DNA of 52,672 bases from Sphingobium sp. CCH11-B1 (GTDB lineage Bacteria > Pseudomonadota > Alphaproteobacteria > Sphingomonadales > Sphingomonadaceae): NCBI RefSeq assembly GCF_001556865.1, contig NZ_LSJY01000032.1, positions 1 to 52,672 on the forward strand, written 5' to 3'. The notes beneath the pieces were generated by a model, which worked only from the letters and a program-made list of their open reading frames with translations, made no database searches and was not told the DNA's origin. This document shows, in pieces, positions 25,856-34,802 of this stretch (the stretch's first letter is position 1; every line of letters starts with the position of its first letter). The translations under genes were made by a program, and so were the position numbers.

Positions 25856-27226
25856 ATGACCTTGCGATGTTCGATGCTGGTTGCTGCGCTGGCGACTGCG
25901 GTTTGTCAGGGCGCGCAGGCGCAAACGATCGACAGGCTGGATCTCGATTATCGAAGCGCCCAGGCGAGGCTGCTCGAGCGGTCGGACGCGATCCAGGGCG
26001 CCGACGCCGATGTGCGCAGCAAGGAGGCCCAGAAGGGCTCCACGAGCACGCTGCGGCGTCCGACTGTCGAGTTCGAAGGCCAGATGATCCGCTATCAGAA
26101 AACCCTCTATCTGCCGCTCGGCCCGCTGGCGGACGTGGCCCAGGATTATGCCATCTATGATCCCCTCCGCTTCGAGATCGAGCGCACCAGCACCCGGCCG
26201 ATCGTGACGGCGACGCTGCCGCTCTATTCCGGTGGCCAGATTCCCGCCGCTCAGGCGGGCGCGGCGGCGCAACTGGGGCAGTCGCGCGCCGAACGCCAGA
26301 TCGTCATCGACAACGGTCTGTTGCAGATGACCCAGTTCTATTTCGGCCAGCAGCTGCTCGAGCGCGTGCGCGATGTTCGCCGTGATGCGCTCGCGGGATT
26401 GGACCGGCATGTCGCGGACGCCCTCAAACTCGAACAGGAAGGGTTCATAAGCCGGGCCCAACGCCTCCAGGCGCAGGTGGCTCGCGACGACGCCGCGCGT
26501 GAACTCGAGAAGGCGCAGGCCGATCTCGCGAGTGCGCAGGTAGCGCTTGCCGGCGCATTGCGGGCGCCGTCCGGCGTCGATCCCGTCTCCCCCATCTTCG
26601 TGATCCGCCAGCCCCTCCGCTCGCTCGACACCTATGTGGACACGGCGCTGCGCGCCCATCCCCAACTGGACCGGCTCGGCGCGCTGGAAGACCAGGCCGA
26701 AGCGGGGGTGGCCCTCCAGCGCGCCAAGCTCCGGCCTACGATCTATGGCTTCGCCCAGTATAATTTCGATCGGCGCGACACGCTGTTGACGGATCCCGAC
26801 TGGTCGATGGGCGTGGGGCTGCGCTACACGCTCTTCTCCGGTGTGGGCCGCTCGCAAGCGGTGCAGGCCGCGCGGGAAACGGTGACGCAAGCCAATGCGG
26901 GCCTGCGCGAAGCCCGCACCCAGATCGAAATCGGCGTCACGCGGTCCTGGAACGATGCGGAAGCCGCGCGACGGCGGTTTGAGCTGACCGACACGGCCAT
27001 CACTGCGGCGCAGGAGAATCTGCGGGTCCAGACCCTCGGCTATCAGGAGCAGCAGACAACCTCGCTCGACGTGATCGATGCGCAGCTCGGTCTTGCCCGC
27101 TCCCGGATCCAGCGCGCCCAGGCCGGATATGATTTCGTTGTCGCGCTCGCCCAGCTTCTCCACGTCAGCGGTCAGATCGCCACATTGCCGGACTATATCG
27201 ACCAGGGTGAAAGGGTCACGCCATGA
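25856..27226 (+). CDS. TolC-family outer-membrane efflux protein
   Basis: The 456-residue protein starts at ATG 25856 with AGGAG nine bases upstream. A signal peptide (MTLRCSMLVAALATAVCQGAQA) is followed by the repeated helical hairpins of outer-membrane efflux channels (QAQTIDRLDLDYRSAQARLLERSD, EKAQADLASAQVALAGAL, TIYGFAQYNFDRRDTL, GLRYTLFSGVGRSQAVQAA). It forms the outer-membrane tunnel for the tripartite exporter encoded by the next three genes; its stop overlaps the hlyD-like start by four bases (27223-27226). Confidence 0.88.
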   Translation: MTLRCSMLVAALATAVCQGAQAQTIDRLDLDYRSAQARLLERSDAIQGADADVRSKEAQKGSTSTLRRPTVEFEGQMIRYQKTLYLPLGPLADVAQDYAIYDPLRFEIERTSTRPIVTATLPLYSGGQIPAAQAGAAAQLGQSRAERQIVIDNGLLQMTQFYFGQQLLERVRDVRRDALAGLDRHVADALKLEQEGFISRAQRLQAQVARDDAARELEKAQADLASAQVALAGALRAPSGVDPVSPIFVIRQPLRSLDTYVDTALRAHPQLDRLGALEDQAEAGVALQRAKLRPTIYGFAQYNFDRRDTLLTDPDWSMGVGLRYTLFSGVGRSQAVQAARETVTQANAGLREARTQIEIGVTRSWNDAEAARRRFELTDTAITAAQENLRVQTLGYQEQQTTSLDVIDAQLGLARSRIQRAQAGYDFVVALAQLLHVSGQIATLPDYIDQGERVTP

Positions 27227-28260
27227 CCGCCACATCGGAAACCCTGGTCACCCCGGACGAGACGGCTCCGCCGGTTCCGACCGGGCGGAAGCGCAAGTTG
27301 CTGCCGCTCATTGCTTTCCTCGTCGTGGTCATTCTCGGCCTCGGTCTCTGGCTGGCCTATCGCCCGGTTCCCGATCAGCTCCAGGGCATGGTCGAGGCCC
27401 GCGAACTGCGGATCACGAGCAAGGTCTCGGCTCGGATCACGGCCTTTCATGTCGAGGAAGGCCAGCCGGTGAAGACGGGACAGCTGCTCTATACGCTCGA
27501 CAGTCCCGAGGTCGAAGCCCGCTCCGAACAGGCCGGCGGCGCGCTCGCCGCCGCGCAGGCGAATGCGGACAAGGCCGATGAAGGCGCACGGCCGGAGGAT
27601 ATCCGGGCTGCCGAGGCCCAGTGGCGACGCGCGCAGGCGGCGGCGGACCTCGCCCAGACCACCTATCAGCGCACCGAGCGCCTCTTTGAACAGGGTGTGC
27701 TGGCGGGGCAGAAACGCGACGAGAGCCGCGCAAACGCCCTGGCCTCCAATGAAGCGGCCCGAGCGGCGCGCGCGCAATATGATCTGGCGCTGGCCGGGGC
27801 GCGGCGACAGGATCGGCAGGCCGCGAGCGGACAGGTGCGCCAGGCGCGCGGCGCCCTGGCCGAAGTCGAGGCGGCCGAGAAGGAAACCCGGGTGTTCGCG
27901 CCGTCGGACGGTGAGATCGGACGCAGGCTGGCGCAGTCGGGCGAACTCGTGCCGCAGGGATTTCCCGTCTTCGTCCTGACCGACATCGATCATCCCTGGG
28001 TGACGCTCACCCTGAGAGAAGATCAGTTCAGTGCGATCCGCCGGGGACGGGTCCTGACCGGCCGCATACCTGCGCTCGGCGATCGTTGCGCCCAGTTTCG
28101 GGTCTTCTACATCGCGCCCGCCGGCGATTTCGCGACATGGCGCGCGACCCGCCAGTCGAGCGGCTTTGACGTGAAGAGCTTTGACGTGCGCCTGTCGCCC
28201 GTGTCGCGGGTCGATGGGCTGCGCCCCGGCATGACGGTCCTGTTCGACTGGCCGCAATGA
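27223..28260 (+). CDS. HlyD-family periplasmic adaptor protein
   Basis: The 345-residue protein has a short cytoplasmic tail, one membrane segment (about 26-46, LLPLIAFLVVVILGLGLWLAY), a biotinyl-lipoyl-like half (QGMVEARELRITSKVSARITAFHVEEGQPVKTGQLLYTLD) and a long coiled-coil hairpin (about 95-215). The second lipoyl half (RVFAPSDGEIGRRLAQSGELVPQG) and a beta-barrel (WVTLTLREDQFSAIRRGRVLTG) follow. It links inner-membrane permeases to the TolC-like channel. Both ends overlap neighbouring genes by four bases, showing tight coupling in one operon. Confidence 0.9.
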   Translation: MTATSETLVTPDETAPPVPTGRKRKLLPLIAFLVVVILGLGLWLAYRPVPDQLQGMVEARELRITSKVSARITAFHVEEGQPVKTGQLLYTLDSPEVEARSEQAGGALAAAQANADKADEGARPEDIRAAEAQWRRAQAAADLAQTTYQRTERLFEQGVLAGQKRDESRANALASNEAARAARAQYDLALAGARRQDRQAASGQVRQARGALAEVEAAEKETRVFAPSDGEIGRRLAQSGELVPQGFPVFVLTDIDHPWVTLTLREDQFSAIRRGRVLTGRIPALGDRCAQFRVFYIAPAGDFATWRATRQSSGFDVKSFDVRLSPVSRVDGLRPGMTVLFDWPQ

Positions 28261-29420
28261 TCCGGGCCTTCGTCGATAGCGCCCGGCGCGAAACCGCCTT
28301 CCTGCGCGGCAGCGTCTGGGATCTGGCGCTGGTCACCTGGCTGCCTCTGCTGCTGCTGGCGATCGTCGCGGTCCAGTTGTCGGCAGGCGTCATGCGGAAC
28401 CTGCCGATCGTCGTGGTCGACGAGGACGGCGGCGGCGTCGCGCGCGACCTCACCCGCAAGCTGGAGGCGTCACCCGGGCTCAAGGTCGCGGCGCGGCCAC
28501 CGGACATGGCACAGGCCGAGCATCTGGTCCGCTCCAACGCCGCCTATGCCGTGGTCCTGATCCCGCGTGATCTCGAGCGCACCGTGCTGCGCGGCGAGAC
28601 CGGCAAGATCCTCCTCTTCTACAATGCGAGCTATTCCACGCCCTCGGGTTCGGTGTTGCGTGAAGTCGGCACCGTGGTCCAGGCCCACGCAAAGGCCTTG
28701 GCCGGGGAGCAAAGCGCCGCGATCGCCGGTCCCGCGCGTGTGCGGCCGCAGCCGGTGAGCGTGCAGAGCCGGATCCTCTACAACCCGCAGGCCAGTTACG
28801 AGCTGCAACTCGTCGCCCTGATCCACCCCGCACTCCTGCACCTGCTGTTCATGATCGCGGTCGTGAGCGCGCTCGGTCGCGAGCTGCGGGACGGGACCAT
28901 CGGAGCATGGCTTGCAGGGCCTCGAGGCGAGGCGGTCGCCGCCGTCGCCGGCAAGATCGCGCCCTATATCCTCATCTTCCTGCTCTGGGGGGCGCTTGCG
29001 ACCGGCTATCTCGCGGTCTACCGGGGCTGGCCCGTGCAAGGGAGCGTGGCGATGCTGATGGGCGGCTATCTCGCCCTCTATCTCGCCTATGCGGGCATGG
29101 CCTTGTTCATCGTCGGGGCCACCCTTTCCATGGGGCAGGCGCTGTCGATGACCGCCCTCTATGCGGGCGCTTCCTTCGCCTTCGCCGGGGCGATCTTCCC
29201 GATCGAGTCGGCCTCCGCCTTCGCCCGGCTATGGAGCGCGCTGCTGCCTTTTACCCGCTTCGCGCGGCTGGTCGCGGAGCAATGGATGATCGGCGCACCC
29301 GTGCTCGCATCTCTTGGATCGATCCTGGCGCTGTTTGCCTTTCTCGTCGTCGGCTCGGGCGCCGGGCTGCCGCGCTATGTCTCGGCGCGGATGAGCCCGG
29401 AGGTCTGGGGACGACGATGA
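28257..29420 (+). CDS. ABC-2 type exporter permease (first)
   Basis: The 387-residue membrane protein has the ABC2_membrane_3 layout. A first helix near residues 22-42 (DLALVTWLPLLLLAIVAVQ) precedes a large periplasmic domain (IVVVDEDGGGVARDLTRKLEASPG, AAYAVVLIPRDLERTVLRGE) and five or six helices from about residue 180 to the end. The periplasmic segment VVDEDGGGVARDLTR resembles that of YhgE/YbhR-like and DUF3533-like proteins. It starts by overlap with the hlyD stop and ends by overlap with the second permease. No nucleotide-binding domain is seen in it. Confidence 0.85.
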   Translation: MIRAFVDSARRETAFLRGSVWDLALVTWLPLLLLAIVAVQLSAGVMRNLPIVVVDEDGGGVARDLTRKLEASPGLKVAARPPDMAQAEHLVRSNAAYAVVLIPRDLERTVLRGETGKILLFYNASYSTPSGSVLREVGTVVQAHAKALAGEQSAAIAGPARVRPQPVSVQSRILYNPQASYELQLVALIHPALLHLLFMIAVVSALGRELRDGTIGAWLAGPRGEAVAAVAGKIAPYILIFLLWGALATGYLAVYRGWPVQGSVAMLMGGYLALYLAYAGMALFIVGATLSMGQALSMTALYAGASFAFAGAIFPIESASAFARLWSALLPFTRFARLVAEQWMIGAPVLASLGSILALFAFLVVGSGAGLPRYVSARMSPEVWGRR

Positions 29421-30547
29421 TCGGCCGCGCCTTCCTCGCTACCTTCCGCGCCGTTCTCTCCGACCGCTCCGCCTTCATGCTGATCGTCGTGTCGACGATC
29501 CTCTATTCCTTCTTCTACCCTTCAGCCTATTCCGGGGAGGTCGCGGTCCGCATTCCGGTGGCCGTCGTCGATCTCGACGACAGCGGCGCAAGCCGCAGTC
29601 TCGTGCGCCGGATCGCAGCGCTCCAGCAGGCCGATCTTGCCGCGCGCCCGGCCTCTCCAGGAGCCGCCCGGCTCTGGCTCGAGACGACCGGCGCAGGGGC
29701 CGTGGTCATCATCCCCGAGGGGTTCGAGCGACATATTCTGAACGGCGCCCAGGGCACGGTCGCGCTCTACGGCAACGGCGCCTATCTGCTGCGCAGCAGC
29801 ACGGCGCTGTCAGGCATCGGCCTGGCGGTCACCACGATCGCCGGCGAGGCGGCGAGCGATCAGGCCATGGCGCAGGGCGCACCCGCCCGCCCTGCCCTGT
29901 CGCTCGTTCAGCGCCCGCTGTTCAACACGCGCGAAGGCTATGGCAGCACGGTGTTCCCCGGGGTCGGCTTCCTCATCATTCACCAGACCCTGCTGATGGG
30001 CCTGACGATGCTCGCCGCCACCCTGCGCGAGACACTGGGACGCTTTCGTCTGCCCTCGCGCACCCTTATCGGAATTGCCCTGGCCTTCTTCGTGATCGGC
30101 TGGGCCGACGTGGCCTATTATGCGGGTTTTGTGTTCTGGTTTCAGGACTATCCCCGCGCCGCCGGCTCTCCTGGCGCCTTGATCGTGGGCGGCAGTTTGT
30201 TCGTGGGCGCGACTGTGGCGGCGGCGCTTGCGCTGGCCAGCCTCTTCCGGACACGGGAACGACCCCTGCAACTGTGGATGGGCACGTCGCTCGCCATCTT
30301 CTTCCTCGCGGGTCTCTCCTGGCCGGCGGAGGCGACGCCGGCCTGGCTGGCGCTCCTCGCGCGCCTCCTGCCAACCACCGCGGGCATTCATCTCATGGTC
30401 GGGCTCAATCAGATGGGCGCGAGCCTTGCCGAGCAGACGCGGGAGGTGCTCAACCTCGCCATCCTCATTCTGGTCTACGGAGGCCTGGCCTGGTGGCGCT
30501 TCACGAAGATTTCCGCGCCGGACCTTCAGCCTCTCAAGCCTGACTGA
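29417..30547 (+). CDS. ABC-2 type exporter permease (second)
   Basis: From ATG 29417 the gene encodes 376 residues of the same type as the preceding protein (ILYSFFYPSAYSGEVAVRIPVAVVDLDDSGASRSLVRRI; then a helix bundle QTLLMGLTMLAATL, IGIALAFFVIGWADVAYYAGFVFW, IFFLAGLSWPAEATPAW). The two likely form a heterodimer in the inner membrane. A longer frame reaches back to 28907 but overlaps the first permease. No ATP-binding protein follows: the operon ends here, and the next gene is on the opposite strand. Energy coupling is therefore unexplained. Confidence 0.85.
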   Translation: MIGRAFLATFRAVLSDRSAFMLIVVSTILYSFFYPSAYSGEVAVRIPVAVVDLDDSGASRSLVRRIAALQQADLAARPASPGAARLWLETTGAGAVVIIPEGFERHILNGAQGTVALYGNGAYLLRSSTALSGIGLAVTTIAGEAASDQAMAQGAPARPALSLVQRPLFNTREGYGSTVFPGVGFLIIHQTLLMGLTMLAATLRETLGRFRLPSRTLIGIALAFFVIGWADVAYYAGFVFWFQDYPRAAGSPGALIVGGSLFVGATVAAALALASLFRTRERPLQLWMGTSLAIFFLAGLSWPAEATPAWLALLARLLPTTAGIHLMVGLNQMGASLAEQTREVLNLAILILVYGGLAWWRFTKISAPDLQPLKPD

Positions 30548-30710
30548 CGCCTCAATGGAACGAGATCGTCAGGGGCACCCCAAGTGCAACCCTCTCGCCC
30601 CGGCCGACGCGACCTTGGCGCAACCCAGGGGGAGGTGTTCGAAGCGGACCTCTGCAGGGCTTCATCAGATAGAGATCACCGAGATGGGGATAAACCGGAG
30701 GCTGCCTCGA

Positions 30711-31622
30711 CTATTGCTCTGCTTTCGCCGCCGCGAGGATCGCGGCCTCTACCGGCGCCCAGGTGGGGTCCGCAGGCGAAAGCATGTTGAAGTGGCCCGC
30801 ATTCTCCAGGGTGATCACCGTCGCCTTATCGCCGGCCGACTGTGCGGCTGCTGCATAGGCTTGCGCGGCTGAAGGCTCCAGCACGACGGAAGCGACCATG
30901 AATTGAGGCACGGCCAGAGGCAGCCATTCGATCGGATTTGCCTGACGGTAGCGGCCCGCCTGTGCGTCAGGAGCGCCCCCGAACAGGTTGACGAAGATCG
31001 GGCGGCCGCAAATCTCCTTGTCGAACCCGTACAGGGTTCGCAGGTCGCCTGGGCCGTCGATGGCGACCGCGGCGGAAACCTTCAGTGGATCAGCGCCGCG
31101 GACCTCGCTGTCGGCAGGCAATCTGGGACGGGCCGCCAGCCACAGGGCAGCGTGGGCGCCGGCCGAATGTCCCACCGTCACCACATGCTTCAGGTCCAGA
31201 GGCTGGGTTCGTGCCAGCACCCTCAAGTGATCGAGCGCCGCTCCCCAATCCTGGAAGGTCCCAGGCCACCCGCCGCGGGTGTCACCAACCTGTCGATACT
31301 CTATATTCCATGTCGCCACGCCCTTGTCCGTCAAGGCGCTCGCCAACGGCGCCGTGCCTGCCAGTGTCTCATAGCCTTTGGTCCAGCAGCCACCGTGAAT
31401 GACCATGACGACGGGAAACGGGCCAGGACCTGCAGGCAAGCGCAGTTCACCGATCTGCAGAGGATCAGGACCATAGGCCTCGACGAGCGTCGGAGCGGTG
31501 ACGGGAAGGGCGTGGAGTTGGGGCGGTCCGATCAGCGCATGTTGGTTATCCGACGGCGTCTGCGCCCAAGCGGTGCTCGTGACAATCAAGACTGTAGCCA
31601 GGCCTAATGAACGGTATCGCAT
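30711..31622 (-). CDS. Exported alpha/beta-hydrolase (esterase/lipase family)
   Basis: The 303-residue protein has a signal peptide (MRYRSLGLATVLIVTSTAWAQ), an oxyanion-hole motif VVMVIHGGCW, the nucleophile elbow VTVGHSAGAHAALWLA, and a late histidine in LENAGHFNML; an acidic residue of the triad is likely before it. The layout is that of BD-FAE/hormone-sensitive-lipase-like esterases that act on short esters in the periplasm. It lies between the exporter operon and the fatty-acid cluster, on the minus strand, and has no obvious partner. The 163 bases between its end and the second permease hold no gene that I can see. Confidence 0.85.
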   Translation of the reverse strand: MRYRSLGLATVLIVTSTAWAQTPSDNQHALIGPPQLHALPVTAPTLVEAYGPDPLQIGELRLPAGPGPFPVVMVIHGGCWTKGYETLAGTAPLASALTDKGVATWNIEYRQVGDTRGGWPGTFQDWGAALDHLRVLARTQPLDLKHVVTVGHSAGAHAALWLAARPRLPADSEVRGADPLKVSAAVAIDGPGDLRTLYGFDKEICGRPIFVNLFGGAPDAQAGRYRQANPIEWLPLAVPQFMVASVVLEPSAAQAYAAAAQSAGDKATVITLENAGHFNMLSPADPTWAPVEAAILAAAKAEQ

Positions 31623-31917
31623 GATCTACCTCTTTCATGCATCTTCCCGCTCCGACGTTACCAGCCAGTTCGTCAAATGTGAGAAGACAGCGATTCGTCA
31701 TTAGATAACATGGTTCGCTATATTCTTTTCGGAAACACCATTCCGTCATCGAGTGGGCAAAGCGATAGATGAAATCCCGTTTCTGGCGCAAAGCATATGG
31801 CGGCTATGCGCGATCACGGTAGCCTTGATCATGGAAGTGATACGTCAGGCGACCAAAGAGCTATCTAGATTTCATTGTCGTCGTGAATTGCGGTTTCAGA
31901 GGATCGTGGGTTTTATC
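31623..31917. other. Intergenic region before the acyl carrier protein
   Basis: This 295-base stretch between the esterase start and the acp stop is A+T-richer than the flanks and should hold the promoter of the esterase (just upstream of 31622). I find no credible gene, tRNA or strong hairpin in it. Confidence 0.45.
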
Positions 31918-32160
31918 TCACTTGGCTATCCATGCTTCGACCAGCTTGACCGCATCCTCTACTGTTTTGACCTCACCGGCGGCTTCATCCGGGATAGTGA
32001 GTCCGAATTCGTCTTCAAGCGCCATCACAACTTCCAGCACATCGAGACTATCCACGCCGATGTCATCGTAGAAAGACGAAGCAAGGGCAATCTGATCCGG
32101 ATAGACGCCGAGCTGACGGCTAATGATCCTGAAAACTCGGGGAGCGATTTCTTCCATCAC
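31918..32160 (-). CDS. Acyl carrier protein (dedicated copy)
   Basis: The 80-residue acidic protein shows the four-helix ACP pattern with the phosphopantetheine serine S38 in YDDIGVDSLDVLEVVMALEDEF; the end reads GEVKTVEDAVKLVEAWIAK. It is clearly an ACP, but not the housekeeping acpP, which would sit between fabG and fabF. It is the last gene of the minus-strand beta-oxidation cluster, 99 bases after the PHA-system gene. Why a degradation cluster needs an ACP is unclear; use in lipid modification or in handing hydroxyacyl chains to polyester or membrane lipid synthesis is possible. Confidence 0.92.
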   Translation of the reverse strand: MMEEIAPRVFRIISRQLGVYPDQIALASSFYDDIGVDSLDVLEVVMALEDEFGLTIPDEAAGEVKTVEDAVKLVEAWIAK

Positions 32161-32259
32161 AAAGCCCTCGCGCGGACACTATCGGCTAGGAAACAGGGCA
32201 GATTCTCGTAAACTCAATCATCGCAGAGCAACGATATTGTCCTGCGGCCAGTAAATTCA

Positions 32260-32559
32260 TCATGCCTTGCTGAGCATTTTCTCGGCGCTCGTTTTCACAA
32301 AATCCGAAATCTGTCCTGACATCATTTTGAGGAACAGCGGTACGCTGACGTCGCCGCGAATCTCGCTATCCTCAATGTCGAGTTGCACCGGGATATTCTG
32401 CCCCATCGCCCCGATGACCAAGTGTAGTGCGTAGTCCGATACCCACTCGGAACTGAGCGAACCGCCTCCCGGGATATGCGCTGCCAGCTTGGGCAGGCCG
32501 GCCTCGATCCTGCTCTTCGCTTCGATTTTACCAAGGCTGTGCGGGATAACGACTTCCAT
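32260..32559 (-). CDS. Polyhydroxyalkanoic-acid system protein (PHA_gran_rgn family)
   Basis: The 99-residue protein fits PF09650: MEVVIPHSLGKIEAKSRIEAGLPKL at the start, then short strands ending in DVSVPLFLKMMSGQISDFVKTSAEKMLSKA. Members occur near PHA genes and are supposed to be involved in granule organisation; the mechanism is unknown. It sits 14 bases after the PaaI thioesterase in the fatty-acid cluster, suggesting that some (R)-3-hydroxyacyl product is diverted to polyester, although no phaC is in the window. Confidence 0.8.
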   Translation of the reverse strand: MEVVIPHSLGKIEAKSRIEAGLPKLAAHIPGGGSLSSEWVSDYALHLVIGAMGQNIPVQLDIEDSEIRGDVSVPLFLKMMSGQISDFVKTSAEKMLSKA

Positions 32560-32573
32560 ATCTTCTTTCCTGT

Positions 32574-32999
32574 TCAGGCCGCCCGATCGACGAGCAGCAA
32601 GGTCGATGTCGCGGAGGCATAGAGTTTGCCGGCCATGTCGATCAGACGCGCCTCGGTATGCGCCACCCTCTTGCCCATCGACACCACCTGGCCGATTGCA
32701 CGGACCATCCCGACCCTGTCGGTCAAGGGCGCATGATAGGCGACCTTGAGTTCGAGCGTGACGCAGTTGATGGGCACTTGGGCCGCGGAGTTCGCCGCGA
32801 TGCCGCAGGCCGAATCCAGCAGCGTCGCGGCATAGCCACCATGGGCGATGCCCATGAAATTGTAGGTCTGCGAGGTGGGCGTCGCGACAAAGACGACCTT
32901 CCCCTCCTCCGCCTCAAGCAGATCGATGTCGAACAGGTCCATCATGGGCGGCCGGGTGCCGGCCGCCATGAACTGTTCGATCTCTTCCAGACCGGTCAT
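32574..32999 (-). CDS. PaaI-family hotdog thioesterase
   Basis: The 141-residue hotdog-fold protein has the catalytic segment GIAHGGYAATLLDSACGIAANS (HGG with the following aspartate), as in PaaI-type acyl-CoA thioesterases. It releases free CoA from acyl-CoA, possibly keeping CoA from being trapped during beta-oxidation. It starts eight bases after the etfA stop and is part of the same transcript. Specificity cannot be told. Confidence 0.85.
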   Translation of the reverse strand: MTGLEEIEQFMAAGTRPPMMDLFDIDLLEAEEGKVVFVATPTSQTYNFMGIAHGGYAATLLDSACGIAANSAAQVPINCVTLELKVAYHAPLTDRVGMVRAIGQVVSMGKRVAHTEARLIDMAGKLYASATSTLLLVDRAA

Positions 33000-33007
33000 C
33001 GCTTACC

Positions 33008-33934
33008 TCAAAGCTTTTCGGTCAGTTCAGGAACGATCTTGAAGAGGTCGCCGACCAGGCCGATATCGGCGACCTGGAAGATGGGCGCGTCCTCATCCTT
33101 GTTGATCGCGATGATGGTCTTGCTATCCTTCATGCCAGCAAGGTGCTGAATCGCACCCGATATGCCGACGGCGACATAGACTTCCGGCGCCACGATCTTG
33201 CCGGTCTGGCCGACCTGAAAATCGTTGGGCGCATAGCCAGCATCGACCGCCGCGCGGCTTGCGCCCACACCCGCGCCCAGCTTGTCGGCCAGCGGATCGA
33301 TCACGCCATGAAACTGCCCGGCCGAGCCCAGCGCTCGCCCGCCCGAGACGATGATTTTGGCCGAGGTGAGTTCCGGGCGCTCGGACTGGGCGATCTCGGC
33401 ACCCACGAAGCTGGAAAGTCCCGCATCCGTGCCCGTCGCAGCCTCGATACTGGCCGAGCCACCCTCGCGGGCCGCCTTCTCGAAGGCTGTGCCACGCACC
33501 GTGATAACCTTCTTTGCATCAGACGACTGGACCGTCGCGATCGCATTTCCCGCGTAGATGGGACGCGTGAACGTGTCAGCGCTTTCCACCGACAGGATGT
33601 CGCTGACCTGCATCACATCAAGCAAGGCCGCCACGCGCGGCGCGATGTTCTTGCCATTCGAAGTGGAAGGCGCCACGAACGCGTCATAGCCGCGCATCAG
33701 GTCCGCGACGGCCGGCGCGACATTCTCGGGCAAAGCGTGTTTGAACGCCGCATCGTCGAACGTTACGACTTTGGCGACACCCGCGACCTTCGCAGCAGCC
33801 TCGGCCACGCCGCCGATGCCCGCACCGGCAACCAGCAGATGGACCTCACCAAGTTTGGCAGCGGCGGTGACGGCCGATAGCGTCGCATCCTTGACCGACG
33901 CATTGTCATGTTCAACCCAGACGAGCGTATTCAT
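33008..33934 (-). CDS. etfA: Electron transfer flavoprotein alpha subunit
   Basis: The 308-residue protein has an N-terminal domain (MNTLVWVEHDN) and the C-terminal FAD-binding domain with GGRALGS, GQTGKIVAPEVYVAVGISGAIQHL and AINKDEDAPIFQVADIGLVGDL. With EtfB it accepts electrons from acyl-CoA dehydrogenase (35708) and passes them to the ETF-quinone reductase of the membrane, which is not in the window. The order etfB-etfA is normal, but the 115-base gap with a strong hairpin between them is not. Confidence 0.96.
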   Translation of the reverse strand: MNTLVWVEHDNASVKDATLSAVTAAAKLGEVHLLVAGAGIGGVAEAAAKVAGVAKVVTFDDAAFKHALPENVAPAVADLMRGYDAFVAPSTSNGKNIAPRVAALLDVMQVSDILSVESADTFTRPIYAGNAIATVQSSDAKKVITVRGTAFEKAAREGGSASIEAATGTDAGLSSFVGAEIAQSERPELTSAKIIVSGGRALGSAGQFHGVIDPLADKLGAGVGASRAAVDAGYAPNDFQVGQTGKIVAPEVYVAVGISGAIQHLAGMKDSKTIIAINKDEDAPIFQVADIGLVGDLFKIVPELTEKL

Positions 33935-33957
33935 AACTTATTCTCCGAGAAATCCGC

Positions 33958-33994
33958 CCCCGCTTCATCTCTGTGCGCACAGGATGAAGCGGGG
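33958..33994. other. Strong intercistronic hairpin between etfB and etfA
   Basis: CCCCGCTTCATC (33958-33969) pairs exactly with GATGAAGCGGGG (33983-33994), and the loop itself contains the palindrome CTGTGCGCACAG (33971-33982). The result is an almost continuous 18-pair stem with a single unpaired T. On the coding strand no run of T follows, so a rho-independent terminator is not obvious; an mRNA stabiliser, processing site or REP-like element fits better. Confidence 0.7.
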
Positions 33995-34049
33995 TGCGCC
34001 GTCACTTGCATGGGAGAGGTTCGGCAAGTTCGGCGCGTTTGAAAGTTTA

Positions 34050-34793
34050 TCAAATCGCCATTTCCTTGAGCCTGGCGACCAATTCATCGACGTCGGCCAC
34101 CTTGATGCCCGCCGAGCGCTTGGGGGGTTCGGTCACCTTGAGCGTCTTGAGGCGCGAGGCGATCTCAACACCGAGATCGGCCGGCGTCTTCGTCGCCAGC
34201 GGCTTGGATTTGGCCTTCATGATATTGGGCAGGCTCGCATAGCGCGGTTCGTTGAGACGCAGATCGGTCGTCACGATCGCCGGCAGTTTGAGGCTTACGG
34301 TCTCCAGACCGCCATCCACCTCACGGGTCACCGCGACAGTCTCGCCCGATACTTCGACCTTGCTGGCGAATGTGCCCTGCCCCCAACCGAGAAGGGCTGC
34401 CAGCATCTGGCCGGTCTGATTGGCATCATCGTCGATGGCCTGCTTGCCGAGGATCACCAGGCCCGGAGCCTCCTCGGTGGCGATGGCCTTCAGGATCTTG
34501 GCGACGGCGAGCGGCTCGACCTCATCGTCAGTCTGGACGAGGATCGCGCGGTCGGCCCCCATGGCGAGCGCGGTGCGCAGCGTTTCCTGCGCCTTGGCGA
34601 CGCCGATCGACACCACCACGATTTCGGTCGCGACTCCCTTTTCCTTGAGGCGGATAGCCTCTTCGACGGCGATCTCGTCGAACGGGTTCATCGACATTTT
34701 CACGTTCGCCAAATCGACGCCCGTCCCATCCGCCTTCACGCGCGGTTTCACATTATAATCGATAACCCGCTTGACGGGCACAAGCACCTTCAT
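34050..34793 (-). CDS. etfB: Electron transfer flavoprotein beta subunit
   Basis: The 247-residue subunit starts [19 protein letters not shown] and contains the AMP-binding and recognition-loop signatures ([72 protein letters not shown]). It pairs with EtfA to carry electrons from FadE-type dehydrogenases. It starts nine bases after the nitronate monooxygenase gene. This is an extra ETF set embedded in a catabolic cluster, not necessarily the housekeeping copy. Confidence 0.96.
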   Translation of the reverse strand: MKVLVPVKRVIDYNVKPRVKADGTGVDLANVKMSMNPFDEIAVEEAIRLKEKGVATEIVVVSIGVAKAQETLRTALAMGADRAILVQTDDEVEPLAVAKILKAIATEEAPGLVILGKQAIDDDANQTGQMLAALLGWGQGTFASKVEVSGETVAVTREVDGGLETVSLKLPAIVTTDLRLNEPRYASLPNIMKAKSKPLATKTPADLGVEIASRLKTLKVTEPPKRSAGIKVADVDELVARLKEMAI

Positions 34794-34802
34794 GGATCAA
34801 TC

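Noticed and set aside
31753..32211. A 152-codon plus-strand frame over the acyl carrier protein
   Set aside because: The minus-strand ACP is unmistakable and the plus frame has no recognisable motif.
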